Under the pieces are notes generated by a model. That model was not told the origin of the DNA, searched no databases, and was given only the letters and a program-made list of their open reading frames with translations. From the NCBI GenBank assembly GCA_029245145.1, contig JAQWPY010000020.1, positions 1 to 33,283 on the forward strand: 33,283 nucleotides of DNA, given 5' to 3'. This document shows, in pieces, positions 1 to 10,403 of the stretch. The DNA comes from Pirellulales bacterium (GTDB lineage: Bacteria > Planctomycetota > Planctomycetia > Pirellulales > UBA7805). Position 1 is the first letter of the stretch. Every line of letters starts with the position of its first letter. The translations under genes and the position numbers were made by a program.

Positions 1-74
1 CAACCGTTTTTTTTGTCTTCTTCTGCACCGACCGGTGATGGACTTGGGGGTCGTCCGGAGTCGATCGTGCCTTG

Positions 75-1019
75 CTAACTTGATATTGATCCAGCGCTTG
101 AAGATTCCTCCGTATCGCTGCGATCCACTAAGTTTTGCAACTGCTGTGGCGCTATTACGACCCCACAGCTCACGATAAATTGAACGGCCTGATCGATCGA
201 AATATCCAAATCGACCGCTTCGCTCTTTTTGATCGTGACTGTATAGCCCGTGAAGGGAGCAGGTGACGTAGGAATTAAAACAGAAAGCACAGGCTCGTTC
301 GCGACCGAGGCAATGTCCAGCATGCTTTCGCCCGTGACCAAACCCAGCGACCAAATCCCTTTGCGCGGATATTCGATGGCCACAACCCGAGTGTATTCCA
401 CATTGGTGCCGCTAAAAATGAAATCGGTTATTTGTTTAACCGAACCATAGACATTACGAATTAGCGGAAGTTGCTCAATCACCTTGTCGAGACCGGCGAC
501 CGCCATGCGGCCGATACGGGCAGCCAGAAACTTGCCCAGCAGATACATAGTTAAAATAAAAATACAGGTAAAAACCGGAATGACAACTTGAGGGGTCAGA
601 TAGCGAAGGTCGACGTAACGTTGAAGTACCGATTTTCGCGTTGTGGGAATGGGCTTCCCGGCAAGATTTTCTGGATCCGTAACGAGACTGTAAATTTTTT
701 CAGGGACCCACAAAGGATTCGTCCGTCCATCGGGTTGAGCCGGTAAACGGTGATATTCCTCACCATCTTTAGTCGCTAAGTAAATATTGGGGTGAACTCC
801 TGGAAAAGTTGTCACGTTTTCATCGATTGCCCAGACGAGAGCCTGCCGGGTGATGTTTTTAACCGGTTGCATGACGTAGGTGTTCACGGTGCTGCCGATC
901 CAGACAAAAATGACAATCGTCAGCAGGGGTGGCAGAATGACTCCCAACCCGCGAATGAACGCTCGGCGGAAGGGACGCAGCGGTTCGTTACCGTTCTTGG
1001 ATGAGGCGGATCGACTCAT
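75..1019 (-). CDS. DUF502 family membrane protein
   Basis: 314-aa ORF; N-terminal 'RAFIRGLGVILPPLLTIVIFVWIG', second TM segment and 'LPLIRNVYGSVKQITDFIF' resemble DUF502 proteins. Confidence 0.85.
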   Translation of the reverse strand: MSRSASSKNGNEPLRPFRRAFIRGLGVILPPLLTIVIFVWIGSTVNTYVMQPVKNITRQALVWAIDENVTTFPGVHPNIYLATKDGEEYHRLPAQPDGRTNPLWVPEKIYSLVTDPENLAGKPIPTTRKSVLQRYVDLRYLTPQVVIPVFTCIFILTMYLLGKFLAARIGRMAVAGLDKVIEQLPLIRNVYGSVKQITDFIFSGTNVEYTRVVAIEYPRKGIWSLGLVTGESMLDIASVANEPVLSVLIPTSPAPFTGYTVTIKKSEAVDLDISIDQAVQFIVSCGVVIAPQQLQNLVDRSDTEESSSAGSISS

Positions 1020-1179
1020 AATGGCTCGAAGTTATAGGGATGGGGTTTTGTGCGAAGACGAATCTGCGCAAAAGACACGCGCGGAAACGCGTCCGCCGTA
1101 CCGCTTTTCTATTATTGGCCTAGGTTCCAAGGCTGCCAATCGGGGGCAGACCAATCAACTCCTCGTTATACGGTCACAG

Positions 1180-1962
1180 TCACGCATTCACACTAGCGCG
1201 CGACAGAACAGCGACAGCAATATCGGCGGCCCCCGCCCACCGCAGGACGCGGGCTGCCTCACTACAGGTCGCTCCAGTGGTCAGAACATCGTCAACGAGC
1301 AGAATTCGGGCACCGACCACCCGTTTTTTCGAGCGTACATGAAATGCGCCCCTAAGATTTTTTTTACGATTTAATTTTCCCAGATGGATTTGCGCGGCAG
1401 TGACGCGATTACGAATCAGAGTCCGACGACACGAACCGACACCTAGATATCTGCGGATTGCGGCGGCCATTGCATCTGGCCCATTGACTCCCCGTTTGAA
1501 TCGCCGAACCCAGTGCATCGGAATCGCCAGAATAATATCGGGAGCGAATGAGCGTATTGCTTCTTCGTGCATGCTGGCGAGCAGTCGCCCCAACGATTCT
1601 GCCAGGGGGTGTCCATCGGAAAATTTTGTTTGCAGGACCGCGGTCCGCAAAACCTTTTCGTAGGGACCTAGAGTAAAAACCTGGGAATAAGGATACTGTG
1701 CGCCGGCACATTGAGGACAAAGACACTCTGTGCTAACGACCGAATTGCGGTAGCCGCAGCGAGCACAAAACGATTTATCGCAAATCAATAATGACTCGCG
1801 ACAGTCGCCGCACAATCCCAAAGAACGGTTTGTTTCTTCAAGGTCCCGGCGACACAAATTACACACGGGAGGAAGGATCAGATCGATCGAGGTTTGAAGA
1901 AAACTCAAACTCGAGAAGAATTCTGAAGTAGACGTCAAAATCTTTTGCGAACTCCCATGCAC
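1180..1962 (-). CDS. ComF family protein (phosphoribosyltransferase-like)
   Basis: N-terminal zinc-finger Cys pairs (CNLC..CGDC..CARC..CPQC) and C-terminal PRPP-binding motif 'ARILLVDDVLTTGAT'. Confidence 0.9.
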   Translation of the reverse strand: MHGSSQKILTSTSEFFSSLSFLQTSIDLILPPVCNLCRRDLEETNRSLGLCGDCRESLLICDKSFCARCGYRNSVVSTECLCPQCAGAQYPYSQVFTLGPYEKVLRTAVLQTKFSDGHPLAESLGRLLASMHEEAIRSFAPDIILAIPMHWVRRFKRGVNGPDAMAAAIRRYLGVGSCRRTLIRNRVTAAQIHLGKLNRKKNLRGAFHVRSKKRVVGARILLVDDVLTTGATCSEAARVLRWAGAADIAVAVLSRASVNA

Positions 1963-2106
1963 TTCATCGACTCTCCAATAAAAATCACAACGGGGTTATG
2001 TTGTAAGCGTAACACAATGAGATATTAAAAAACATGAATGCGTCTTGACCCCATGATTCCTCGTTTTCTATGCTCGCGAGAACCCACCCCTTTTTAAGGT
2101 ATTGAT

Positions 2107-3393
2107 ATGCCGCCCTTTTCGCGACTCGCCCGAAATACCGTCGAGGCGCCGATAAGCTTTTTGATGCGCGAGGCACTTGCGCGACCGGAATTAATTTCTC
2201 TGGCCGCAGGTTTTGTCGATCAAGCCAGTTTGCCGCTCAGCGAAACGCTCGAGGCCGTGGGACAGTTGCTGAATTCCTCAGCGCAGGGTCGGGCTGCGCT
2301 ACAGTACTCGAGCACCATGGGTGACGGCGCGGTCCGGGAGGCGCTGTTATCGCGACTCCTCATCGCAGATGGTCGATCCGGAGAGGGACCTTCAGTCGAT
2401 CAGGTCATTATGACGGCAGGCAGCAACGAATTACTTTACCAATTGGGGCTCATTCTGCTTGATCCCGATGACATCGTTCTCTGCGCGGCGCCCAGCTACT
2501 TTGTATTTTTAGGGGCGCTGCAGGGGATGCGAGTACACGCTGTCGGCTTGCCGGTGGATGAGGATGGTGTGCTTCCGGAAGCCTTGGATCAGACGCTGAA
2601 AAAAGCGCGTGCAGAGGGAGATGCGGAGCGCATCAAAGCCCTCTATCTGACCACCTATTTTGACAACCCGAGCAGTATCACGACTTCGCAATCGCGACGG
2701 GAACAGATTTTCGAGATAGTTGATCGACACAATCAGGCGAGTCAGCACCTCTATATTATTGAGGATGCGGCATATCGCGATTTACGATACTTTGGCGATG
2801 ATATTCCCAGTCTCCATTCACTGGATCGAAAACAGACAACCGTTATTCATACGAGTTCTTTTTCGAAGTCGTACTCTCCCGGCCTGCGTGTGGGCTGGGG
2901 CGTGTTGCCGAAAGATCTGGTTCAACCGCTAAGCAACCACCAAGGCAATGTAAATTTTGGTGCACCTCATTTCAACCAACAGGTTATTCTTAAGGTCGTG
3001 CAGTCGGATGCCTTTGAATCTCATCTGGAAACGCTTCGAATGACCTACCGCGATAAACTAGAGACGATGGTTTCGGCTGCTCAGAAGTATTTGGGCGACC
3101 TGTCGGAGGTGGCTTGGTTGCCGGCACAGGGGGGATTGTATATTTGGATGCAAATCACCGGGGCCAACACGGCAGAAGATGGCGATCTGTTTTCGCGTGC
3201 GGTTGAGAAAGGCGTACTCTATGTTCCTGGCTGCCACTGTTACCCTCAACGTGGTGCGACGCGTCAGAACGACAAGATTCGATTGAGTTTTGGTGTGCAA
3301 TCGCCCGAACGTATCGAACGTGGCATGCAATTGTTATCCGAGGCAATTCGGGAAACACTCAGCAAAAAAGAATGCCAATCAGTGGCACGGTAG
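2107..3393 (+). CDS. PLP-dependent aminotransferase (class I/II, 2-aminoadipate aminotransferase-like)
   Basis: 428-aa ORF with 'TAGSNELLYQLGLILLDPDD', 'YFDNPSS', and PLP-lysine motif 'SSFSKSYSPGLRVGW'. Confidence 0.9.
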   Translation: MPPFSRLARNTVEAPISFLMREALARPELISLAAGFVDQASLPLSETLEAVGQLLNSSAQGRAALQYSSTMGDGAVREALLSRLLIADGRSGEGPSVDQVIMTAGSNELLYQLGLILLDPDDIVLCAAPSYFVFLGALQGMRVHAVGLPVDEDGVLPEALDQTLKKARAEGDAERIKALYLTTYFDNPSSITTSQSRREQIFEIVDRHNQASQHLYIIEDAAYRDLRYFGDDIPSLHSLDRKQTTVIHTSSFSKSYSPGLRVGWGVLPKDLVQPLSNHQGNVNFGAPHFNQQVILKVVQSDAFESHLETLRMTYRDKLETMVSAAQKYLGDLSEVAWLPAQGGLYIWMQITGANTAEDGDLFSRAVEKGVLYVPGCHCYPQRGATRQNDKIRLSFGVQSPERIERGMQLLSEAIRETLSKKECQSVAR

Positions 3394-3409
3394 AATCACA
3401 GGCAAGTAT

Positions 3410-4543
3410 ATGGCCATCATCGACCGCTATCTCCTGAAAAACTTTTTGGGCGTGTTTATGGTCTTTTTCCTGAGCTTCTTCGGTCTGTTTGTGGTGGGTG
3501 ACACCGTAAATAATTTTGGGGAACTTCATCGATATGCCGAATCGAATGGCGGATTGTTCCGCACGGTGCTGGGATATTATGGCCTCCGCTCTCTCGTTTT
3601 TTTCGATTGGATGAATCCCCTCCTGATACTCGTCGCGGCCATGTTCACCATCGCGACGTTCCGCAGGCATAACGAAATGACTGCCTTGATGGCCGCCGGG
3701 ATCCGGAACTTACGGATGATTCGACCGCTGTTGATTATGGCCAGCGTTTTGGTGCTGCTCGCGGTGATCAATCGGGAATTTATACTTCCCTCTCTACGGC
3801 AAGAGTTGAGTCTCGATATGAAGCAGCAGCGCGATCAGAAATCGGATGCCCTCACGCCGGTCTACGACAATCAAACAGATATCCTTCTCAGCGGCAAAGG
3901 ATTGATTTTATCGAATGAAAAAATTGTGCAGCCTAATTTTTTTCTGCCGCGAAATTTGGATCGTTACGGAGTTCAATTGCTTGCCGATGAAGCGTTGTAC
4001 CAAAGAGCGGCGGAGGGGCGTCCTCGGGGGTATTTGCTTTCCGGGGTGCGACAACCGGAGGGACTCGTCACGGAGGCATCACTCCAAGTGGAGGGCGTAC
4101 CCACGCTGCTTACGCCTCGAGATACTGCGTGGCTCGAAAAGGACGAGTGTTTTGTTGTCAGTGGCGTGGAGCCCAAACTCCTCGCAAGCGGGGGAACCTG
4201 GCAGCAATTTTCGTCGACCTCAGAACTTGCCGATGCGCTGGAAAACCCGAGTGTGAAACACAATCCGAGCGTCGAGGTCGAACTGCATTCGCGCTTTGTA
4301 CAACCTTTTCTCGACATCAATCTCCTGCTACTGGGATTGCCCTTGGTGCTGACTCGACAATCGCGGAGTTTGTTTTTTTCAGTCGGGCTTTGTGTTTTAT
4401 TGATTGTGGTATTCATGGCGGTGATTATGCTCTGTCACAGTCTGGGAAGTGCTGCCATGCTCAGTCCGTCGCTTGCCGTCTGGCTGCCGCTGATGTTTTT
4501 CGTTCCTTTGGCGGTTGCAACGAGTCTTCCGCTCAGCGAGTAA
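3410..4543 (+). CDS. LptF/LptG family (YjgP/YjgQ) permease
   Basis: 'MAIIDRYLLKNFLGVFMVFFLSFFGLFVV' start, TM helices, periplasmic region, C-terminal TM block. Start placed at 3410 rather than the upstream ATG at 3290, which overlaps the aminotransferase. Confidence 0.85.
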   Translation: MAIIDRYLLKNFLGVFMVFFLSFFGLFVVGDTVNNFGELHRYAESNGGLFRTVLGYYGLRSLVFFDWMNPLLILVAAMFTIATFRRHNEMTALMAAGIRNLRMIRPLLIMASVLVLLAVINREFILPSLRQELSLDMKQQRDQKSDALTPVYDNQTDILLSGKGLILSNEKIVQPNFFLPRNLDRYGVQLLADEALYQRAAEGRPRGYLLSGVRQPEGLVTEASLQVEGVPTLLTPRDTAWLEKDECFVVSGVEPKLLASGGTWQQFSSTSELADALENPSVKHNPSVEVELHSRFVQPFLDINLLLLGLPLVLTRQSRSLFFSVGLCVLLIVVFMAVIMLCHSLGSAAMLSPSLAVWLPLMFFVPLAVATSLPLSE

Positions 4544-4661
4544 TCCATCTTCCGGCGTCGTGCGGCGGCAATAAGTAAATAGTCTCAGCGTCTACCAGCC
4601 ACACGTTCCTGCCGCTATCGCCCGTTGTGGTGATTACACTGACGAGGTAACGTAGTGCTCC

Positions 4662-5255
4662 ATGGAAGCAGATGCAAATTATTCAGAGGCGATTGTCCGA
4701 TTCCAAGAACTTTTCTCTCGGGCATCGGAAGGTGGTATGCGAGAGCCGGCTGCGATGTCGCTCGCGACGGTCGATCAGAATGGTGGTCCGTCGATACGCA
4801 TTGTTCTGTTGAGAAAAATCGATGAGCGGGGTTTTGTGTTTTTCACAAATTCTCAGAGTCGCAAAGGACAGCAACTCGCAACCAATCCGCAGGCTGCCCT
4901 CTGCTTTCACTACGATTCGTTGGGTGAACAGGTGCGGGTCGAAGGAAACACAGAGAAAATCGACGACTCGGAATCCGATGTTTACTGGACCTCACGTCCG
5001 CGAGAAAGCCGGATTGGAGCGTGGGCTTCTCAGCAGTCAGAATTACTTGTTGACCGCGGCGAACTGGAGGCGCGAATCAAAGAGTATGAGGAAAAATTCG
5101 CAAATCAGGACGTTCCCCGCCCTCCACATTGGTACGGTTATCGTCTTGTACCCCGGCGAATTGAATTTTGGAAAGAGGGCGCGTACCGTCTACATCAGCG
5201 AACGATTTACGAGAGGGGCGAAGCGGATTGGAATCGCTTCGAACTCTATCCCTAA
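4662..5255 (+). CDS. pdxH: Pyridoxamine 5'-phosphate oxidase
   Basis: 'RIVLLRKIDERGFVFFTNSQSRKGQQLATNPQAALCFHY' and C-terminal 'VPRRIEFWKEGAYRLHQR..W...LYP' typical of PdxH. Confidence 0.95.
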   Translation: MEADANYSEAIVRFQELFSRASEGGMREPAAMSLATVDQNGGPSIRIVLLRKIDERGFVFFTNSQSRKGQQLATNPQAALCFHYDSLGEQVRVEGNTEKIDDSESDVYWTSRPRESRIGAWASQQSELLVDRGELEARIKEYEEKFANQDVPRPPHWYGYRLVPRRIEFWKEGAYRLHQRTIYERGEADWNRFELYP

Positions 5256-5502
5256 ATAGTCATCTTCACCCGCAAGTCTCCCGGGTCACCCGTGTGTGGA
5301 TTGCCATCAGGCAGTGCCGAAACCGCACCGGGAAACCATGATAATATCTTGCCGTATGCTGCCCTTTTTCCGGCAAAACAACTTAAAACTGACGTTGTGA
5401 GCCGGTGTGCAGTCCTCTAGAATCCGCCACCCTCCTATTTTTGTACCGGGGCTTTTTAGGAGGAATGTCTTCTCACCGATCGCGCTTGCGAGGTTGCCTT
5501 CT

Positions 5503-7347
5503 ATGTGGCACGTCGACCGTACTGTCTTTCTCCTCATCGCTATCGCTTTTTTGGCATTGTTCGTTCGTCTCGACGGCTCGCGGCTCTGGGACCGCGATGA
5601 GACCCGCAACGCCCGCTGTGCGGTCGAAATGCAACAGCGCGATGATTGGGTGGTTCCCACGTTCAACGACGAATTGCGCGATGCCAAGCCCGTATTGCTC
5701 TACTGGCTGATCCGCTGTTCTTACGCCATTTTCGGAATCAATGAGTTTGCGGCGAGATTTCCTTCCGCCCTGTTAGGGCTGGGGACCATTTTGGCGACCT
5801 ATATGATCGGGCGCCGCTTATTCAATGTCCAAGTCGGCTTCATTGCCGGGGTGATCCTCTCCACTAGTCTCATGTTTGAAGTGGCCAGTCATGCCGCGAC
5901 CCCGGATGCACCGCTTATTTTTTGCTCGACGGTGGGTTTGATGATTTTTGTACTGACCACCTTCAAGCCGAGTGAGGCGTCGTCTGCGAATCGCACGGCA
6001 CCGGAGACTCGAATACCTGGAAAAATGTTTAGTCCGTCGTGGCGATCAGCGATTGCACTCTACGCGGTTCTTGGTTTGGGAATTCTGGCGAAGGGTCCCG
6101 TGGGCCTGATTCTCCCGACGGCGGTGATCGGTATGTTTTTATTGATTGTGAATTTACCGGAACGCAACAATGCCCCTGGGCCTGCAAAACGGATCTGGAA
6201 TCGCGTGAGGGTACGACTGACCGGTGCACTTCGCTGTTTTGCTCCGGCACATTTTTTCAGAACGTGTATGCAAATGCGTCTGCTCACTGCGACACTCGTT
6301 GCCCTGGCAGTGGCCGGACCTTGGTTCTATCTGGTGGGGATCCGAACCGAGGGTGCGTTTTGGAGGGGATTTTTTATCGATGAACACTTCGGCCGCGCGA
6401 CAAGTGCCATGGAAGGGCATTCAGGCGGACCATTTTATTATGTGGTCGCAATCCTGGTCGGCTTTTTCCCCTGGTCGATTTTTGCCACACCGATGTTCGT
6501 CAGTGCGTTTTGCCGCACCGCGCGCCGCGATCCTTGGCGGGTGGGATATCTCTTCGCCTTGTGTTGGGTTGGGGTCTACTTGGCGCTCTTTTCACTGGCG
6601 GCAACCAAATTACCGAGCTACGTGACACCCTGTTATCCGGCGCTGGCCCTATTGTGCAGTTGTTTTTTGTTTCATTTTGCCAAGCGAACTTCTCTCATCC
6701 CTCAGGGCTGGGTCACCAGCGGATTGCTCGTTCTTTTGGTCGTCGGCATTGTCTTTCTCGTGGGCCTCCCCATTACGGCCCATTTTTTCCTTCCTGGCGA
6801 AATGTGGATCGGAGTCTTGGGGGTTCTTCCGTTGGCGGGTGGGGTCCTCTGTTTTTTATTGCTTCGACGCGATCGTCCGCGGGCATTTGTTGTCTCGTAT
6901 GCCACGATGGCGGTCTTGATATTTGTGACGGCATTCGGCTTTGTCGTGCCTTCCGTTGATCGCCACCGCTCCAGTTTTTTGCTTACCGATATCATCCATC
7001 GAAGCGGCGCGCAGACTGAGGTGGGCGCCTTCGGGCCTGTGGAACCGAGTCTCATTTTCTATGCCGAGCGACCGGTCCAGGGTCTTCTGAGAGAGAGCCC
7101 GTTGGCACCGGTTGCCGGTGCGGTCAGCGGCTCGCCGCAGACCGTTGCATCGTTTTTGCGTCAACCGAAGCCGACGGTCGTGATTACGACTGATCGTGGT
7201 TATCAGGAAATTGCAGAATTCCTTCCCCCAAAAACTAAGATACTCGCCGAAGTTCCTCGATTTTTTCGTAAGGATAAACTCCTTCTTCTCGGTTCCCCCG
7301 AGCTTCTCGGCGCAGCTGCTCCAAAGGAAGCGTCGGTCCTGCGGTAG
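5503..7347 (+). CDS. ArnT-like / GT39-family membrane glycosyltransferase
   Basis: 'LWDRDETRNARCAVEMQQRDDWVVPTFNDELRDAKPVLLYWLI', multiple TM helices, 'LAKGPVGLILP'. Start chosen at Met 5503. Confidence 0.88.
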   Translation: MWHVDRTVFLLIAIAFLALFVRLDGSRLWDRDETRNARCAVEMQQRDDWVVPTFNDELRDAKPVLLYWLIRCSYAIFGINEFAARFPSALLGLGTILATYMIGRRLFNVQVGFIAGVILSTSLMFEVASHAATPDAPLIFCSTVGLMIFVLTTFKPSEASSANRTAPETRIPGKMFSPSWRSAIALYAVLGLGILAKGPVGLILPTAVIGMFLLIVNLPERNNAPGPAKRIWNRVRVRLTGALRCFAPAHFFRTCMQMRLLTATLVALAVAGPWFYLVGIRTEGAFWRGFFIDEHFGRATSAMEGHSGGPFYYVVAILVGFFPWSIFATPMFVSAFCRTARRDPWRVGYLFALCWVGVYLALFSLAATKLPSYVTPCYPALALLCSCFLFHFAKRTSLIPQGWVTSGLLVLLVVGIVFLVGLPITAHFFLPGEMWIGVLGVLPLAGGVLCFLLLRRDRPRAFVVSYATMAVLIFVTAFGFVVPSVDRHRSSFLLTDIIHRSGAQTEVGAFGPVEPSLIFYAERPVQGLLRESPLAPVAGAVSGSPQTVASFLRQPKPTVVITTDRGYQEIAEFLPPKTKILAEVPRFFRKDKLLLLGSPELLGAAAPKEASVLR

Positions 7348-7464
7348 TGCTGCCGTCAGGAGATACCTTGCGCAATCTTCCGTCGCCCCTCTCGCGCAAA
7401 GGACTTAGCGGCTAGTATATGAACTTCAAGTTCTTGGTCTGCCCTCTGTTTAAGTCATTCATCG

Positions 7465-7998
7465 ATGAGTTTCAGCGATTTTGAACAGGAAGAGATGTTT
7501 TTCGAGGCGTGGCAGTCGGTTGCGATTGTCCGCCCCGTGTACTATTCCCTGTTCACCTTTGGTGAAACAGTCTTGCCGTATTATCTCGTATGCGGCAATC
7601 GTGAGGGAACCGACCCGCTATCGGTGCGGCAGGGCGACGTGCGAATCAATCGCCCCATGATTTTGACTGCGGAGAATGCGCAACCGGAATTCCATAACTT
7701 TTTTGAGTCGAGTGAAGAGGAAGGGTTTGCCGAAATTTTGTTGGCGCGGACGGCCAAATTTTCGAACTTGAAATTTCTGAATCAAAGCCGACAGCAGCAA
7801 GTCGTTTACGACAGCATGGATGGAGCGGTTGATAAAATAAATCGCCGCCTCGACGATGACGAAGAGGATCGCGTGGCCATTTTGACTGCACCGGAGAACC
7901 TGGCGGGGATCGCCGTGTTGCGTTACGCCGCAGAGCGGGTGCTCAAAAGTGCCCCCGACAATATCCAGGAACTTCGCGAGCGGGGATTTTTACCCTAA
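7465..7998 (+). CDS. Conserved protein of unknown function
   Basis: 177-aa ORF with clear coding character, no overlapping alternative; no family recognised with certainty. Confidence 0.75.
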   Translation: MSFSDFEQEEMFFEAWQSVAIVRPVYYSLFTFGETVLPYYLVCGNREGTDPLSVRQGDVRINRPMILTAENAQPEFHNFFESSEEEGFAEILLARTAKFSNLKFLNQSRQQQVVYDSMDGAVDKINRRLDDDEEDRVAILTAPENLAGIAVLRYAAERVLKSAPDNIQELRERGFLP

Positions 7999-8051
7999 GT
8001 CACCCACGCTCCCTGCCACAGTTGCCTCGGGGACTCGATCCGCCACGGTCA

Positions 8052-8780
8052 TTACCCAGATGATTCGACCGAATCATCGCCAGTCCTTCCTCGCGCGTTC
8101 GGAAGCACACCCACCAAATGTGCCACCAGAATTGCCAGGTAAAACTGACCGATCACCGACTGAGTCCAGGTAAGGGTCATTGCCAGCGGCATTCGCGGCA
8201 AGATGTCACCGTAACCGAGCGTCGACATGGTAACGAAACTGAGATAAATCAGTTGCGAAAATGCGGTTTCGGTTGCTCCTGCGCTACCGATTTGAACCTC
8301 GACATGATTCTCGAATTGAAATGCTTGTGGGTCCACCTGAAGCAACGCCCCGTAGAGCATGGTCCAACAAAGCCCAATCAGCAGATAGCCACAAATCGCC
8401 CCAATCATGGATGTCCAGCTTGCCAGATGTTCAGCAAAAACGCGGTAAAGCAGTAGACAAGCCATCACGACAAAACAGGCCGCCTGCAAGATGCAGTTGG
8501 TGACAAAGAGCCAATTTGTTTCGACCAGTAGGCCGGTCCAGACAAAACTGAGCGTCACTCCAAGTGCGGGGATCCCGAACAGTATCCAGATTCGAGATCT
8601 GAGGCTGCCGATGGAACCGAGGATCAGGATGACGGTCACCCCGAGATTTAAAAGTACGGGCCTTTCCGGGTTGCGATCTCGCACAAAAGGCAAAACCAGA
8701 CAGACGAACAGGAGTGCCCCGAAAAGTAGTAACAAAAGAAACTTATCTGAAATGGGTCGTGGCGATACTTTTTTTTCCAC
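8052..8780 (-). CDS. Potassium channel family protein
   Basis: Several TM helices and selectivity-filter motif 'FVTMSTLGYGDILP' followed by a final TM helix. Confidence 0.88.
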   Translation of the reverse strand: MEKKVSPRPISDKFLLLLLFGALLFVCLVLPFVRDRNPERPVLLNLGVTVILILGSIGSLRSRIWILFGIPALGVTLSFVWTGLLVETNWLFVTNCILQAACFVVMACLLLYRVFAEHLASWTSMIGAICGYLLIGLCWTMLYGALLQVDPQAFQFENHVEVQIGSAGATETAFSQLIYLSFVTMSTLGYGDILPRMPLAMTLTWTQSVIGQFYLAILVAHLVGVLPNARGRTGDDSVESSG

Positions 8781-8918
8781 TGGTTCCCTCGCTCGCTTTT
8801 GATTACAACGTGATCGCTGAAGTAGACGAATCTCAGTGTAAAAAAATGACGGTTCCGCGAAAGCCCCAATGTGAAGTGTGAGGTGTTGGGTTCAAAAACG
8901 TTGCGACTTCGTCAAAAG

Positions 8919-9752
8919 ATGTCTCATACCTCGAGGATGCTGTTTATGACTTTTCCACTTCGTCGCGTGTGGCTCTGGACGATTATCGTCGCCCTTTATA
9001 GCAGTCTTGCTTACTTGCGGTTTCAATATCCTCGAATTATTGATATTCCTAACTTCACACTACCGCTCGAAGCAGTGCTTACATTTGCAATGGGCATGTT
9101 GATTTTGTTCCGAATCAATCGTGCATATGAACGCTGGTGGGAAGCGCGTACTTTGTGGGGAGCGTTAGTGAATGCAAGCCGCAATCTTGCAGTAAAAAGT
9201 CGACAGTTCATGACGACTGACAGGGCGGAGTGCGAGGCGATGCGTGATTTGGTTATCAGCTTTTGCTTTGCGCTGAAGAACCATCTCCGGGAGGAGCCCG
9301 ATGTGAGCAGGGGGGTTCGCTCGCATATCCCCGCCAACATTCAGCATGTTCCCAATTACATCACAGGCCAGATCTATGCGCTGTTAAAAAAATGGAATCA
9401 ATCGGGGCAATTGACAGATCAGGAATTTTGGACGCTCGATCGCGAAGCCCGTATTTTTTTAGAGATCTGTGGCGCGTGCGAACGTATTAAGTCAACCTTG
9501 ATGTCTCGGTCTTGGCGGATTCTTACACGGCAGTGCATCGTGCTCTATCTGCTGCTTACGCCGTGGGCGCTGATCGAGGAGTTTGGCTACTGGACGGTTC
9601 CAGTGACCGTTGTGGGTGCCTATTTCATTATCGCGGGAGAAGGCATCGCCCATCACATTGAGGAACCGTTCGGTGTCCAGGAAGACCAACTGCACCTCGA
9701 TACGATTTGCGTCAAGATCGAGTCGTCTGTTTCCGAGATCTGCGATGCGTGA
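8919..9752 (+). CDS. Bestrophin family (UPF0187) ion channel protein
   Basis: 'FRINRAYERWWEARTLWGALVNASRNLA' and 'EGIAHHIEEPFGVQEDQLHLDTIC' are bestrophin-like. Start at internal Met 8919. Confidence 0.88.
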   Translation: MSHTSRMLFMTFPLRRVWLWTIIVALYSSLAYLRFQYPRIIDIPNFTLPLEAVLTFAMGMLILFRINRAYERWWEARTLWGALVNASRNLAVKSRQFMTTDRAECEAMRDLVISFCFALKNHLREEPDVSRGVRSHIPANIQHVPNYITGQIYALLKKWNQSGQLTDQEFWTLDREARIFLEICGACERIKSTLMSRSWRILTRQCIVLYLLLTPWALIEEFGYWTVPVTVVGAYFIIAGEGIAHHIEEPFGVQEDQLHLDTICVKIESSVSEICDA

Positions 9753-9776
9753 TCGGGCACCGAGGCCGATCCGAAT

Positions 9777-10403
9777 CTAAGGCGCTACATTCTCTTGAGG
9801 TGGCGTGAGTAGCTGGGGATGTGCTCCGGGCACCAATACTGGAGGAAGGCGCTGAATCGACGTTTTTTGCGTCGGCGGTTCTGGGGCGATGTGATTTTCC
9901 GAGGAACGGGTTTCTACAGCAGGCGGTATTTTTTGTCCCGGTATGGAAGTTTCTTCGAGAAGGGCGAGGTGGTTTTCCAGGGCGTCGCGCATCACCCGGA
10001 AGGAAGGCATCGTGGCGACCGTCTGGTATTGCTTCTGGGCAGCAACCGCGGAAAAACGCTTGCAAAGCGTTTGGAGTGAATTCATCTTGCGCTCGGTTTC
10101 AAGAGAGGCGAACTCCTTCGGCAAACAGAGAAACGCCTGCCACTCGGCTGCCGTTTCAAAGCGGTCCAAATCGCGATCGAGCCTGCGCGAAGCGACCGAC
10201 AGTCTCAAGCGTTGCCATTCTGTTTTGGCTGGCCGACTTTCAATCCCGATCGCTGCGCGCTGTTGTGGAGACAGGAGTCGCCTTGAAGCCGAATTTTCTA
10301 CCGGCTCGTTTTGGGATTCTGCAATTGCTATCGGGGTAAACCACTGGTCAGAGAGCAGTAGGGCGAGCACGAAAAACCAACAGTGGTTTCTCAAATTGAG
10401 CAT
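9777..10403 (-). CDS. Hypothetical exported protein
   Basis: 208-aa ORF; N-terminal signal peptide-like 'CWFFVLALLLSDQWFTPIAIAES'; Pro-rich C-terminus; no recognised domain. Confidence 0.6.
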   Translation of the reverse strand: MLNLRNHCWFFVLALLLSDQWFTPIAIAESQNEPVENSASRRLLSPQQRAAIGIESRPAKTEWQRLRLSVASRRLDRDLDRFETAAEWQAFLCLPKEFASLETERKMNSLQTLCKRFSAVAAQKQYQTVATMPSFRVMRDALENHLALLEETSIPGQKIPPAVETRSSENHIAPEPPTQKTSIQRLPPVLVPGAHPQLLTPPQENVAP

